Positions 35,901 to 46,123 of a stretch of 64,000 nt of DNA are shown here, piece by piece. The notes beneath the pieces were generated by a model. That model was not told the DNA's origin and ran no database searches. It saw nothing but the letters and a program-made list of their open reading frames with translations. The translations under genes were made by a program, and so were the position numbers. The stretch lies in contig BDSL01000016.1 in the NCBI GenBank assembly GCA_003116995.1, forward strand, positions 248,001 through 312,000. Reading direction: 5' to 3'. This DNA comes from Yamagishiella unicocca. Lineage: Eukaryota > Chlorophyta > Chlorophyceae > Chlamydomonadales > Volvocaceae. Each line of letters begins with the position of its first letter. Position 1 is the stretch's first letter.

Positions 35901-36172
35901 CCTTCCTTTCTTCCCTCCTTCTGTCCCCTCCTTCTGTCCCCTCTTCCTCTGTCCCCTCCTATGGGCAGGACCTCGCCATGCGCGCCACCCTCGCCTCGAG
36001 GGGCGAGCGCAACAGCACCCCGAAGGCTTCGACCGTGATTGGTGCGGCTTCCGTGCAAGTCAACGCGGTTGGCGCGGCTTCCGTACAAGTCAACGCTGCG
36101 TCGGCTGCGGCTGGTGCGCGAGGGTCTGGGGGCGATGGGCGGGGGCTGGTTGGAGCGGCTGGTCCTTCTTGA
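26990..36172 (+). CDS. Synaptotagmin/tricalbin-like lipid-transfer tether: TM-SMP-C2-coiled coil-PH
   Basis: Fifteen exons, every junction in phase: 26990-27099, 27720-27951, 28874-29050, 29281-29411, 29764-29822, 30061-30206, 30367-30879, 31049-32017, 32244-32742, 33102-33295, 33763-34152, 34575-34654, 34926-35121, 35471-35692, 35969-36172. The product is about 1373 residues. The N-terminal hydrophobic segment (IILLSVVVAVCATCAAAVAA) is a membrane anchor. Residues ~80-285 are an SMP domain (SFTLGWLNLLVQHLWLPVLE, AAEKLQIILNE, LTMNLHYHSSGFQ, FDIQASPVGGYLNLHGELPG). Residues ~288-440 are a C2 domain (GGCLRVCVIGGRNLM, DCDSYVELRFG, ADPVFNWQFDI). A long Ala/Gly/Ser-rich region, a short coiled coil (ERQEKAELWEMLSEMSRKYE) and a PH-like domain (RRVVVWYNEPRGVLQV, FSLFLEGGRSLHLQLP, DEWVDAL) follow. 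SMP-C2 proteins bridge the ER to other membranes and move lipids. The C-terminal PH-like domain is the unusual part. Confidence 0.9.
28225..28600. repeat. G-rich minisatellite in intron 2 of the SMP gene
   Basis: About 20 irregular copies of a 17-18 bp unit, alternating gatgtgggttggggtgt and gatgtgggtcggggcggg. G-runs of 3-4 on the plus strand recur throughout. It is intronic (27952-28873). Confidence 0.93.
32781..32827 (+). repeat. Dispersed intronic repeat, family A (plus orientation)
   Basis: Intron 9 of the SMP gene. Contains ttcgaggaagacccgtggat and accgtttagaacagacg, the shared core of family A. Confidence 0.75.
34191..34260 (+). repeat. Dispersed intronic repeat, family A (long copy)
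   Basis: Intron 11 of the SMP gene. One of the most complete copies: gaggaaaacccgtgta, gagaaaaccggttaggacag, then gatgcatgctggagaacttg. Confidence 0.85.
34299..34353. repeat. 9-bp tandem repeat gcaagaggg, about 6 copies
   Basis: Perfect short array in intron 11 of the SMP gene, shortly after a family A repeat. Confidence 0.95.
34467..34488. repeat. (CA)n microsatellite
   Basis: About ten CA dinucleotides in intron 11 of the SMP gene. Confidence 0.95.
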
Positions 36173-37095
36173 AGCATTTGCTGCGCGGATAAAGGGCCTG
36201 GAAGCTTTGGGGGGGGTTCAGTAAACAAGGCCACGGACGGGCCTCGGCATCCAAGTGCGAGGTCGGCCTTCCGTGCCTTGCCGCCTGCGCGCGCTTGCTC
36301 GGCAGCCTGCGCGCGGCTCGAGCTGCACCTCCGTCCAACCACCCACCCACCCACCCACCGATCGAGTTCCTAGTCAGTGCCGACCCACGGGCTTTCCTCA
36401 CAAACCCACCCATCCAGCAGTTGCTGTGCTCTTGCGACGAGCACCCGATCCTACGCGCCCCACCTCCTGCAGGAATCGGGGCGGCTGGTGCGGCGGTCTA
36501 CTGCCCGGTGCGAGCGAGTGAGGGGGGGGCGCAGCCCGATGGCCGCGTGGGCGGCTAGGTGCCGGCTGGCCCGTTCCGCCGGAATGATCTGGAAGGCACT
36601 GCGCTGCGCGTGGCGGTGGTAGTGGTTGTGGTGATGGTGATGGTGGTGATGGTGTTTGTGATGGTGCCCATGGAAGGCCTCTCGTAACTGGGTATTGGTG
36701 TAGCGGGCTTGTCGGCTTATTTGTCCGTGTAAGGGATATGATATCATGGCATTGTTATATGTTTGCATAGGTGGAGGATTGTGCAAGCACTGCGGCGCTA
36801 GCGAGCACCAGGTGCGGCCGCTGCGGGTGACGTGCTGGCAGTGCTCGTCACAGTTGCGTCCACGTGCCCGCCTGGGGGCCGTGATTGCCGTCCTTGAACA
36901 GCCCTAACGCTGTGTTCCCGTGCATAAGATTTAGGGGGGACAGTGGTGACAGTGATTGGCGCCGCCCGTGCTGCAACACGGCTCCACGCGCGTTCGTAGC
37001 ATTGACCTCTGCATCGTTAGTACATCATGGGGAAGTAGGTTGGAAAAAGTGGCGACAGGCTTCTGCAGGCCTGCCGCATGCGGCTTGCTATTATT

Positions 37096-37100
37096 TGTAA
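37096..37100 (+). terminator. TGTAA poly(A) signal, probable SMP gene 3' end
   Basis: Sequence ttatttgtaatggg, about 920 bp after the stop codon; the first plus-strand TGTAA noticed. Confidence 0.45.
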
Positions 37101-38101
37101 TGGGACACACGCAGGTTGTTGGGGTATGGCATCGCCTGAGCCGCCGCCTGGGTCCCTGAACGGCCGGCAGTGATCGGTCATCGGCATTGCTTGGAGGACT
37201 AAAACATATCATTGTGTGTCGTTTCACTATGGGGCTCAAGGGTTTGCCGGTGTCTTATTTTGAGGTACTGGTGGATGCGGGGCTACGGGGTACGGCAGGT
37301 CGTTGCTGCTGAATCCCAGTGACAGTTGGACCATATGGCGCACTGGGAGGCTGCGGCGTCAAACATTGGTGGGGTGGGGCACGTTTGTTGCATGAACTAG
37401 TTCCCAGTAGATGAGTAGGTGCGGGTTGCGAGCTAGGAGTGGGTGCGGCCGCCGGCGAGGCAATGCGGTGTGGGGGAGGGTGGTGGCGGCACGCAGTAGC
37501 AAGTTCGAGTATAGAAGACAAGCCGTGGAGTTAAGAGTGTTTGGTGGCGGACAGGTGGGGAAGGTTGGAGGCGCGAGGAGTTCCAGGACGTGATCCAACT
37601 GGACAGGACAGCTCGCCATGTCATTCCAGGGCACCACCGTGAGATGCGAAGGGACTCGTGCACGGCATAGCTGTTGACTAAAAACTACTTTTAAGCAACT
37701 ACTTTTAAGCACAAAAATGCATGTCAAATAGTAATTCTTTGGGTTTTCCTGGTACCTCGTGTGCGACATGTCTGAGATAGGTTTACGCACGCGTCAATGG
37801 GACGCGTGGCGGAGCGCGAGCGACAGCTTGCGCTGTCGGTATTGAAGGCTGAGCTGCTGGTCGGGCGAGGGCTATAATGGTGTACCGTCGAGGGAGTGTG
37901 GACGCCGAATGCGTGTGTCACATGTGCTGCAAAAAGCGGTCCACGGGCACGTCTGCGTCAGGCAATTCTCGTGACGTACAATATGCGCCGTTTTATCTCC
38001 ACGGTGAGGTGCTGCCTACCCTGGCCTGTGCTGTAGAGTGCCGAAGGTCCTTGCCCAGCCGGCCTGAATCAGGCGAACGGAGGTACGAAGCCGTAATGGT
38101 G

Positions 38102-38106
38102 TTACA
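38102..38106 (-). terminator. TGTAA poly(A) signal, probable 3' end of the 38850-46123 gene
   Basis: Minus-strand TGTAA about 745 bp below the stop codon. Positional inference. Confidence 0.4.
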
Positions 38107-38849
38107 AGCCTATAACCACGTTCAATCGTGCCTGCACCTTAGTCTTGCCTGCTGGGTTCATTTCTGTTGTCGAGCCGTGGTCGCTCATTGGAGGCATCCT
38201 TCTCCAGCCGTGTCCAACCCACTCATCCCTAGCCCACCCAGAGGTGCGGAATGCAGTCATACTGTCATAGTGGCCCATGTCAGCCAGCCACCTAAGACAA
38301 GAGAGGTGCTGCGCGGGGGTGCTCAGAAGGTCGACACCTGGGCCGCATCGCCCGGTAATATGCATCCGGGGCACTGCTGTGCCAACCGAACGGCCAACAA
38401 CCAACCGACAGGAGCACTGAGCGCACATCCCGCGCACTACCGGTGCTCCCTGATAACGACCTCCGGCCTCTGCCTCCGTTGCGCCTGCTGTACACATCTG
38501 CAAATATCATTCTCCGAATCCAAATACAACCATATCGAGGCCGCCCAAACGCGACTCCACCAACTTCATACATCCCAGGCGACCTGCCATGGCCCAACAC
38601 AGCAGTGTGCACGCAGCGCCGTGACTCCCCACCCCGGTGACAGTCTTTCGCAAACAATTTGTGGCCTGGGGCCAAGCCCGAGCGTCGATACGAGGCGAGG
38701 TACTCGACACGAACAGCCCCAGCAGTTAACTACCAAATTCCGTAGTGGCCCTCGCGAAAGCAGTCATCCTGATGCGACGCGTCAGCAACCGGAACAGGCG
38801 CCGTCGTCAACATCATCGTCAACGCGGACCGGGCCAACGACGAATACTG

Positions 38850-41800
38850 CTAGTAGTGCGGATGGTGGTGTTGTTGCTGTTGGTGGTGATGGTGTTGCTG
38901 CTGTTGCATTTCGTACAAGTCATCCGGATGGATGCGCTGTTGGGGGGCGGAGATGCCCCCGCGGAAGCCCGCGGCGGCAGCGGCCTGCGGGTGGCGGCAT
39001 CGAGGCAGGGGCGAGAGGGTGGCGGCAGCAGAGCCAGTCGGGTGAGGCTCATGCTGGTCGATGAGGGGGAGCCGCGCATGGGCGTCGTCGAAATGGCCTC
39101 TACAGGAGGTCGAAATGGCCTCTACAGGAGGTCGAAATGGCCTCTACAGGAGGTCGAAATGGCCTCTACAGGAGGTCGAAATGGCCTCTACAGGAGGTCG
39201 AAATGGCCTCTACAGGAGGTCGAAATGGCCTCTACAGGAGCCGCATGCATGGTGGGTGAAAGGGCTACTCGAGAGTTCAGTTCAGACATGCGTACAGAAT
39301 ACAGGCGTACGAGGCGGTGTGGAGTGCAGGTCGCAGTGGGCGACGCGCGAGGCGGAGGGGAGGGGGAGGTGATATAAGCATTAGTGACGATGATGATGAG
39401 GGAGATGGTGATGCTGTTGGTCTGTGCGGGCGTCATGTGCCGGGTGGCGGCATGCCTCAGCTGCCCCCGGGTGTCACCGCCCGTTACACCGCCGTCGCCG
39501 CCGCACAGGAGCTGTGTGCGCTCCGGGGTGCCATCGTGCTGTGGGCCCACCAATCTGTCCCGAACCAATTACTTCGGAACGGGGCCGCCGGGTTGTTTGG
39601 CCGTGGTTCGATGAGGTGCGATCGCGGCGTGGCGCGACACGTCGCGTGCGTGTCCTCCTTGCCGATTGCTGCTTGCCTTAAGACACGCAGGAGGCGCGGC
39701 ACCGGTGCCTCCGGCTCGTCGCGCACTCACCTGCTGGTGCTGGTGGTGCTGGTTCGGCAGACCCTGCATGTGAGCCCCGGCCAGGCCACCGCCGCCGAAG
39801 CCTCCCCCCATGTCGTCCTGCGCTGCCAGCCCCTGCCTCATGTTCCAGGCGTCCAAGGGGGCCACCGCGTAGAGGCGGCCGTTGGGGCTGGCAGCAACCT
39901 TGGTGGCGGAGTGGGGCCCGGCAGCCCCGGGTGATCGCTGCACGGCGTGCATGGGCAGATACGCCGGGCCGCCGGAGGGCAGCAGCGGATGGTGGCCCGA
40001 CGGCGACTCCATGCGCTGCTGCTGTTGCTGCATCTGCTGCTGCACGTGCTGCTGATGTTGGTGCACGTGTTGCTGCTGCACGTGCTGATGCTGCTGCAGC
40101 TGTTGCTGCATCTGTGGCTGCACCTGCCGCGGCGGCGGCATCAGGCCGTGCTGGGAGATGTGCTGCTGTTGGCCGGGGGACTGCAAGGGCATGGGCGCCC
40201 GCACGGCTCGCGCACCGGTCGGCCCCCCGGGCAAGCTGGGCGGCAGCGGCTGCGGCGGTAGCGGCGCCGACGGCCCGACGGCGGAGCGCGGCCGCTTCGG
40301 CGGCGGTAGTGCGTCACCGTCGCCGTCACTGTACTGTTGCCTGTCCGCCACCATGGGCGCCGACAGACCCAAGCCGCGGTCCTGCTGCTGGTGTACGTGG
40401 CGGGGCAGGCTCGCCGGCCCGCCGCCGCCCCCGGCTGCAGCCCCTGGGTGCACCGGGCCGATCCAGTCGTCATCCTCCTCGTGCAGGGGGCGGGGCGGAC
40501 CGTGTGACTGCGCCGCTGCCGGGTGCCGTCGCGCTCCGCTTGGTCCGCCCGCGGCAACGCCGCCACTTCCGCTCGTCCTACGGCCCGACGGCGTCAACGC
40601 CGGCGGCGGCAGCGCCGCCGCGGCTGGCGATGCAGTGCCGTGCCCCTGTGCGAGGCCGACGGCACCGCCGCCTGCTCCGGCTCCGAGCCTCTCCCGATGT
40701 CCGTACGCTTCTGGTGGCGGCGTGGGCGTCCGCGGCCGCACGGGCCGATTGGAGCGGCGCTGCCGGGGGACCTGCAGCCCCAGCAGCAGCGCGGCGTCCT
40801 CACCCTCCCGTGGCGGCTCCCCGTTCAACCCCAGGCGCGCAGCACCTGCCCCTTGCTGCCTCCTCCTGCCGCCAACAGCAGCACCTACCACGTCCTCGTC
40901 TTCGTCATCATCTTCATCCGGGTCGTAGTCTTCGGATGCCGCCTCCTCACCATCATCATCCTCACCGTTATCCTCCGCCGCCATGTGAGCCCCCTTGCGA
41001 CGGCCCGGGCCGCCACCGCCGCCGCCTTCACCGGGGCTGCCGCCAGGCCGCCCGCCCGGGGTCGCCGCATCGCCACCACCGCCGCGCCGCAGCACCAGCC
41101 GCACCCTCGGCTGGTGCGCCGATCCGCCTTCGCCGTCAGGGCCCATGTCAAGCACCTCCCGTGAGCTGGTGGGCTGGGGCGCTGCACCCGCCGGGCCGCC
41201 TGGTGGCGCCCCTGGCCAGACGCCGCGAGCGGCGGCAGCGGCAGTCTGCATCGCCGCCCCGCCCGGACCACGCCCCTCGTCCGCTCCATCCTCTCCGTCG
41301 CCCCGCCCGTCGCGCTGCTGCTGCTCCCCCTCCGCCTGCTGCCGCTTGCGGCGCCGGTCGTCCCGCTCCTGCAGCCGCCTGACCTCGGCGTCGTGCTGCT
41401 GGCGCTCCTGCTGGCGGCGGCGGTGGAACTCCCCGGCTGTGTGGTTCAGGTCCTCCAGCAACCCCAGCAGCAGCTCGCAGTCCTGCTCCACAACCAGCAC
41501 CGGCAGCCGCACGTTCATGCGGGGCCACCTGGACGGCATGAGAGGAAGACCCGGGGAAGGAGGGCGGAAGAGGGGGCCGAGGTGGAGTGCATCATCCGAG
41601 GTGGGGTGCATTCATTCAGGACGCGCGGTCTGGGGACAGCTGGTAACCATGCTCCAGGGTTGGGGTCACCATTTCGGCAGTTTCGTTGCCCGTACGAAAC
41701 CCATCTTTCCGTTCGACAGATCCGACCTCCCGCCGCCGCGCCGGGCTCTCTCTTTGTCGCTGTGGCTCTGGCGACCCACCCGCCTAAGTTCTCCGGCATG

Positions 41801-44800
41801 CGTCTCGAAACGTCTGTGTCCTAAACGGTTCCTCTCGCGCTACACGGGTCTTCCTTGCAACCCGCCTACGCACCTGAGGATGGGGAAGCCCATCTGCCGG
41901 ACCGCATCCCGCACGTCCTGCCCGCCATTGGGGCACACCGGCTGCAGCAGCGACAGCAGCACCGCCAGGTTCCGCGCCATGTGTGACAGCTGCCCGAACG
42001 CCGCAGCCGCGCGGGGGTCGCTGACTTCGCCTCCGCCGTCACCCCCCTCGCCGCCAGCCTCGCGCTTCACGGCCGCCGGCCCCTCGGCCGTGGCGCCGCC
42101 GCACTCCACGATGCTGCGCGCCTCCAGCAGCTGCCAGAAGGCACTCGCGAGCGGCAACATGTGCAGCATCTCCTGCTCCGGCTGCTGCTGCTCCTCCGCC
42201 TTGGGCTGCTGCTGCTGCTGCAGCGACAACTCCAACTGCTCCTGCTTGATGCATTTGGGCACTCCAGCGACCCCAGCGTCGACATCCATAGGGCTAGCAC
42301 CTCCTTCAGCCATCCCTGGAACCGCTCGGCCGCCGGGAGACCCTACCGACCCCTGCCGGCCCTGCAACGCTGGCACCTCCGCCAAGAGCGGCGCACCGGA
42401 CTGCGGCGGCCCAATCAGCGGGTCCTCTGCCTCCGGTGCGTCTGCCCCTAGCGGCCGCACCCGCGACCCTGGCTTTGGCGGGCGAGGTGACTTCCCCGCA
42501 GTCCTGTCAGCTGGACCCGGGGACAGGGAGGAGGGCCGGCTGCTGCTGCGCTGTTGCTGCTGCAACGTCCTGCCGCCGCTGCGCCCTGCCTCGTCGCCGC
42601 CCTCGACAACGGCTCCGAAACCGCCCTTGCCGGCCGCATTCGTGGCGGCCGCCAACAGCTGCTGCTGCAGCGCCGCGCCGGACAGCGGCGCCGCCATAAG
42701 CTTCGCGGCTACTGCCGCCGGCGGGGCGCCCACAGAGGCATTGGAGAGCGTCTTGCACAGCAGCACCGAGCACTCGAGCGCCGACGTCATGGCGGCCGCC
42801 ACGGTGCTCACGTTGCCGGTATCCACGCCATGCGCATCAGGGTTCAGGATCTTGCGCCGCTTGTAGCCACGGCCACGGCCGCCCACGTACAGCTCCTCTC
42901 GCTCCGCACCCTCGCCGCCGTAAATGAACCTCTCCCCCTGGAAGCAATCCCCGAACGCCGCCAGCCCGGTGCCGGCGCCCGGCAGCTGCACGCAGGCGCG
43001 CAGCAGCGGCAAGATGCAGTTGCGCGCCGCGGGGCTCTTGAGCAACATGCCCACGGCCGCGGTCTGCAGCTTGTCCTCGTGAGTGCTTGGGCAGCTGGGC
43101 GGCGGCTGGAGCATGGCTGCGGGGCCGGGGGGGCCGGTGGTGCCAGGATCTGGGGTTGAGGCGGAGCGCGCATCGATGGTGGCAGCGGCTGCGGTGGCGG
43201 GGGTTGCGGCTGCGACGTCAACTAGCTGCGGCGCGGTGATGAGGTGCCGGTCCGACAGCCCGGCGTAGACTGCGTCCTGTCCGCAGCCCCACCTGCGTGC
43301 GTGGTTGAGGGTGGTGGCAGGGTGGTCAGAGGTGGGGTGAGGACGGAGGGGAGGGGAGGGGAGGGCAAAGGTGGGGTGAGAAGAGAGAGGAGAGGAGGGC
43401 AGAGGTGGGTTGAGAAGAGAGAGGAGGGGAGGGCAGAGGTGGGGTGGGGACGGAGGGGAAAGGAGGCCGCAGGGGAGGAGAGATTCCAACATGCATAGCA
43501 TCGCCGGCACCCCGCTGTTCCGCCCGCCAGCATGTCCTGACGCCGGGAAGTAAGGATTTGGCGCACTAGGACCCTCGAAATTGCACGTCTCCCTCCCCGC
43601 ACCCAGACCCACCACGCCACAAAGCGACGGGGCTCAGACAGCAGCGCCTCCGCCATCGCCGGCAGCAGCGTCTGCTTAGCCATCAGCTTGTAGCCGCCGT
43701 CGTCGGCCAGCAGCTCCGAGAACCGCATCGCCACCAGCTGCAGCTGCCGGAACTGGAACGACAGCGGGCCGCAGCCGTGATCCGCACCCGCAGGTCCGGC
43801 TGGCCAGGGCTTGTGGCCGTCGGAGCCAGCGGCGGCTGCGCCCACTGGCTCCTGCTGCGGCAGATGCAGCGTGTCGCCGGAGGCGCCACCTCGCTCATCG
43901 GCGCTGACCCCTGCAGCAGCAGTGCTGGCGCCGCTGGCGCCGCAGAAGGCTGTTTCCATGATCCGCGCCGCCGCCAGCTCCAGGGCGGCTGAGGCCACCA
44001 GATGCAGGCGCTGGGAGCCGCCGGGCTGGCCTAACATGGCGTCCTGTGAACGGGAGGGAGATTGCAAGGAGGGAGGGAGAGGGGCCGTGGATACCGTCGG
44101 CGGGAGGGGTCGAGGTGAGAGGTAGGGTAGCACACAGATACTCGGTCCCTCAGTGCGGGCACCAGCTGCGAAAGGATGATACGGGATGAAACGGGATGGA
44201 CCGAGGTCCTGAAGCGTGTTTCTGGTAACTAAAAGGCCCATGCCGCCCTGCACGCTGGACTTCACTTTCGCCTGACCCAATTTGGTGATCCCACGGCCCC
44301 ACATGCAGCCCCTCTTGCCGTAGCGCAGGTCTCCTCCCGGCCCGCACCCTCGTGCCCGCTCCCCCTCTTCCCCCAGCAGCCCAGCCCGCCCCTTCCCCCC
44401 GTGTCCCACGCCGCCGCCCACCAGTAGGCTCTCCGGCTGCTGCTCGCACGCCACCAGCAGCAGCGAGTAGCCGTGAGACGCCAGCAGGCAGGACACGTCG
44501 GGAGGCCCGGGAGCCGCAGCCGCAGCCGACCCCGTGCCCGCCGCTCCTGCGCCCGCCGGAGCGGCACTCGCTTCCAGTGGCACGACCGAGGCCTCCGCCA
44601 TAGCCACCTCCCGCGCGGACGCGGCGGAATCCTGAGCTTGCAGCCGCTCGCGCTTCAGCGGAGCCCCTTGGCCCTGCCCCTGCTTCCGCTGCTCACGAGC
44701 AGCGGCGGTGAGGGCAGCAGACGCGGCTGAGGCCTGCCGCATGACCGCCGCCCCAAGCTCCCCGATCGACAGAAGTGAGTCGCAGGAGGGGTCGGCGGCC

Positions 44801-46123
44801 GTGTAGGCATTGTAGAACACCGGCGCGGCGAGCAGGCGGGAGGCATCCTGCAGCGCGGTCGCGACGTTGACGCCGCACCTCCACAGCTGCGCTTGCGGGC
44901 CGAGAGCTGCAGACGTCCGGGGCGCCGCTGCGGGTGCCGGTTCTTGAGGGTTGGAGCCCTGTAGGTTGGGCAGGGAAGAGCGCTGGGGGTTATGAGGGCG
45001 GTGCTGAAATGATCGTCCAGAATTTTGGGATTTGGGTTCATTTGCGTGGTGTCTAGGGCTGGTATTGAAAGGAGTCGGCGGCACCTGCCAGGGTGACATC
45101 ACGCTGTCGAAGATTGCGGCGGATCGGTGGATCTGGAGCATGGATTTGAATCTGGATTTGAGCCTGGATTTGAAGCCTGACCTCTTGGTCCTCGCATGCC
45201 AGCCGACGCACCATCTGGTTGCCGTCATTTGCGCTGCCCCACGCCTCGTGTCTTCTCGCTCACGCCTCGGCCCAGTATATTCCTCAGTACTAGAGTAAAT
45301 ATTTCTCTGACATGTCGGTTCATTACCCCTCGGGACCCCAATAGTCCAGCTACCACAATATCGTTTCAAACATGTCAAAAGCGCGGGATTCCACGCTAAT
45401 CCCTCGGGCGCACCTCGCCATGCTGCTTGGTCGCCGTCGGAACGTCTTGCTGCGCGGATTGGTGCAGGACCGCCCGCATAGTGAGGTGACAGGCATCCAC
45501 CAGGAACGACACCGCCTTACCCGCCTGTTGACACATGGCGTTGGGTTGGGTCGCAAGGAGAGGAGGGGAGGGGTCAGGTCTGTGCGGAAGACTCGCTCCA
45601 GCTGCGACGCCCCGGCATACGTCTGGGACGGAGTGCAGGAGACGAAGCGTGCTGCGGCTGCGGAACGAGAGTCGCTCATTTGAGTCAGCATCACAGCGCA
45701 GGGCATCTCCGCCTGCAGGACCTGGAATCCATGGAGTTGCCTACCTGCGCGTGGGGTAGGCGAGGAGTCGTCGACTTGGAAAGCCCGCCGCCTTCACCCA
45801 AACGGTCCTCTAGCTGCTCCAGTTCCTCTCGGACCATCTCGAGAAGCTGGGTAGAGGCCAGACGCACCTTGGCGCATGCTTCGGGCAGCTTGCGGGGTCT
45901 GCATAAGCGCGGGTTGTCAATTTTAACGCGCCCATTGTGCAACTGCGGGTCTTCATGCCAACAGATCTAAATGATTAGAACCTCACCCATCGCCGCTGCC
46001 TTGGAGAACGGTAACGGCATCCTGCCTTGCGTCGCTGAATAGGCGCAGCAATGCCGCACAGGGGTCGACGTAGGTGGGCACCACAGGCCCTTGCACCCTG
46101 CTCCGTGTTACACGCTCTGCCAT
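38850..46123 (-). CDS. Large disorder-rich protein, probably nuclear, function unknown
   Basis: Exons placed: 45987-46123 (tentative first, MAERVTRSRVQGPVVPTYVD), 45745-45942, about 45640-45712, 45414-45524, about 44420-44886, 43613-44043, 41874-43292, 39731-41528 and 38850-38984. The 3' five are well joined. The first junction does not match in phase and the ends at about 45640 and 44420 are approximate. The N-terminal half has helical segments without a known motif (RLASTQLLEMVREELEQLED, KAVSFLVDACHLTMRAVLHQ, FRQLQLVAMRFSELLADDGG). Later parts contain a basic GRGYKRRKI, an acidic stretch of Asp/Glu (about 40890-40940), polyGln and polyHis tracts, and end QQQQHHHPHY. The basic and acidic tracts with Gln-rich tails suggest a chromatin or transcription role, but this is inference only. 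Confidence 0.68.
39089..39240. repeat. 22-bp minisatellite, about 7 copies
   Basis: Unit begins cgaaatggcctctacaggag and is almost perfect. It lies in the last intron (38985-39730) of the large minus-strand gene. Because 22 is not a multiple of 3 and the unit has no stop in most frames, it creates false open frames on the plus strand. Confidence 0.97.
41784..41860 (-). repeat. Dispersed intronic repeat, family A (minus orientation)
   Basis: Intron between exons 41874-43292 and 39731-41528. Reads gttctccggcatgcgtctcg, cctaaacggttcctctcgcg and tacacgggtcttccttgcaa, the reverse complement of the copy at 34191. Confidence 0.85.

Larger units (their letters stand above)
36173..38849. other. Convergent 3' region: two 3' UTRs plus intergenic DNA
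   Basis: The SMP gene (+) probably ends near the plus-strand TGTAA at 37096-37100. The large unknown gene (-) probably ends near the minus-strand TGTAA at 38102-38106. About 1 kb remains between them. Long open frames on the plus strand here (for example 37877-39064) run into the 3' exon of the minus-strand gene and show no protein-like composition. Confidence 0.55.

Noticed and set aside
37877..39064. 395-codon plus-strand open frame
   Set aside because: It overlaps the 3' UTR and last exon of the minus-strand gene, has no domain-like text, and includes repeat sequence.
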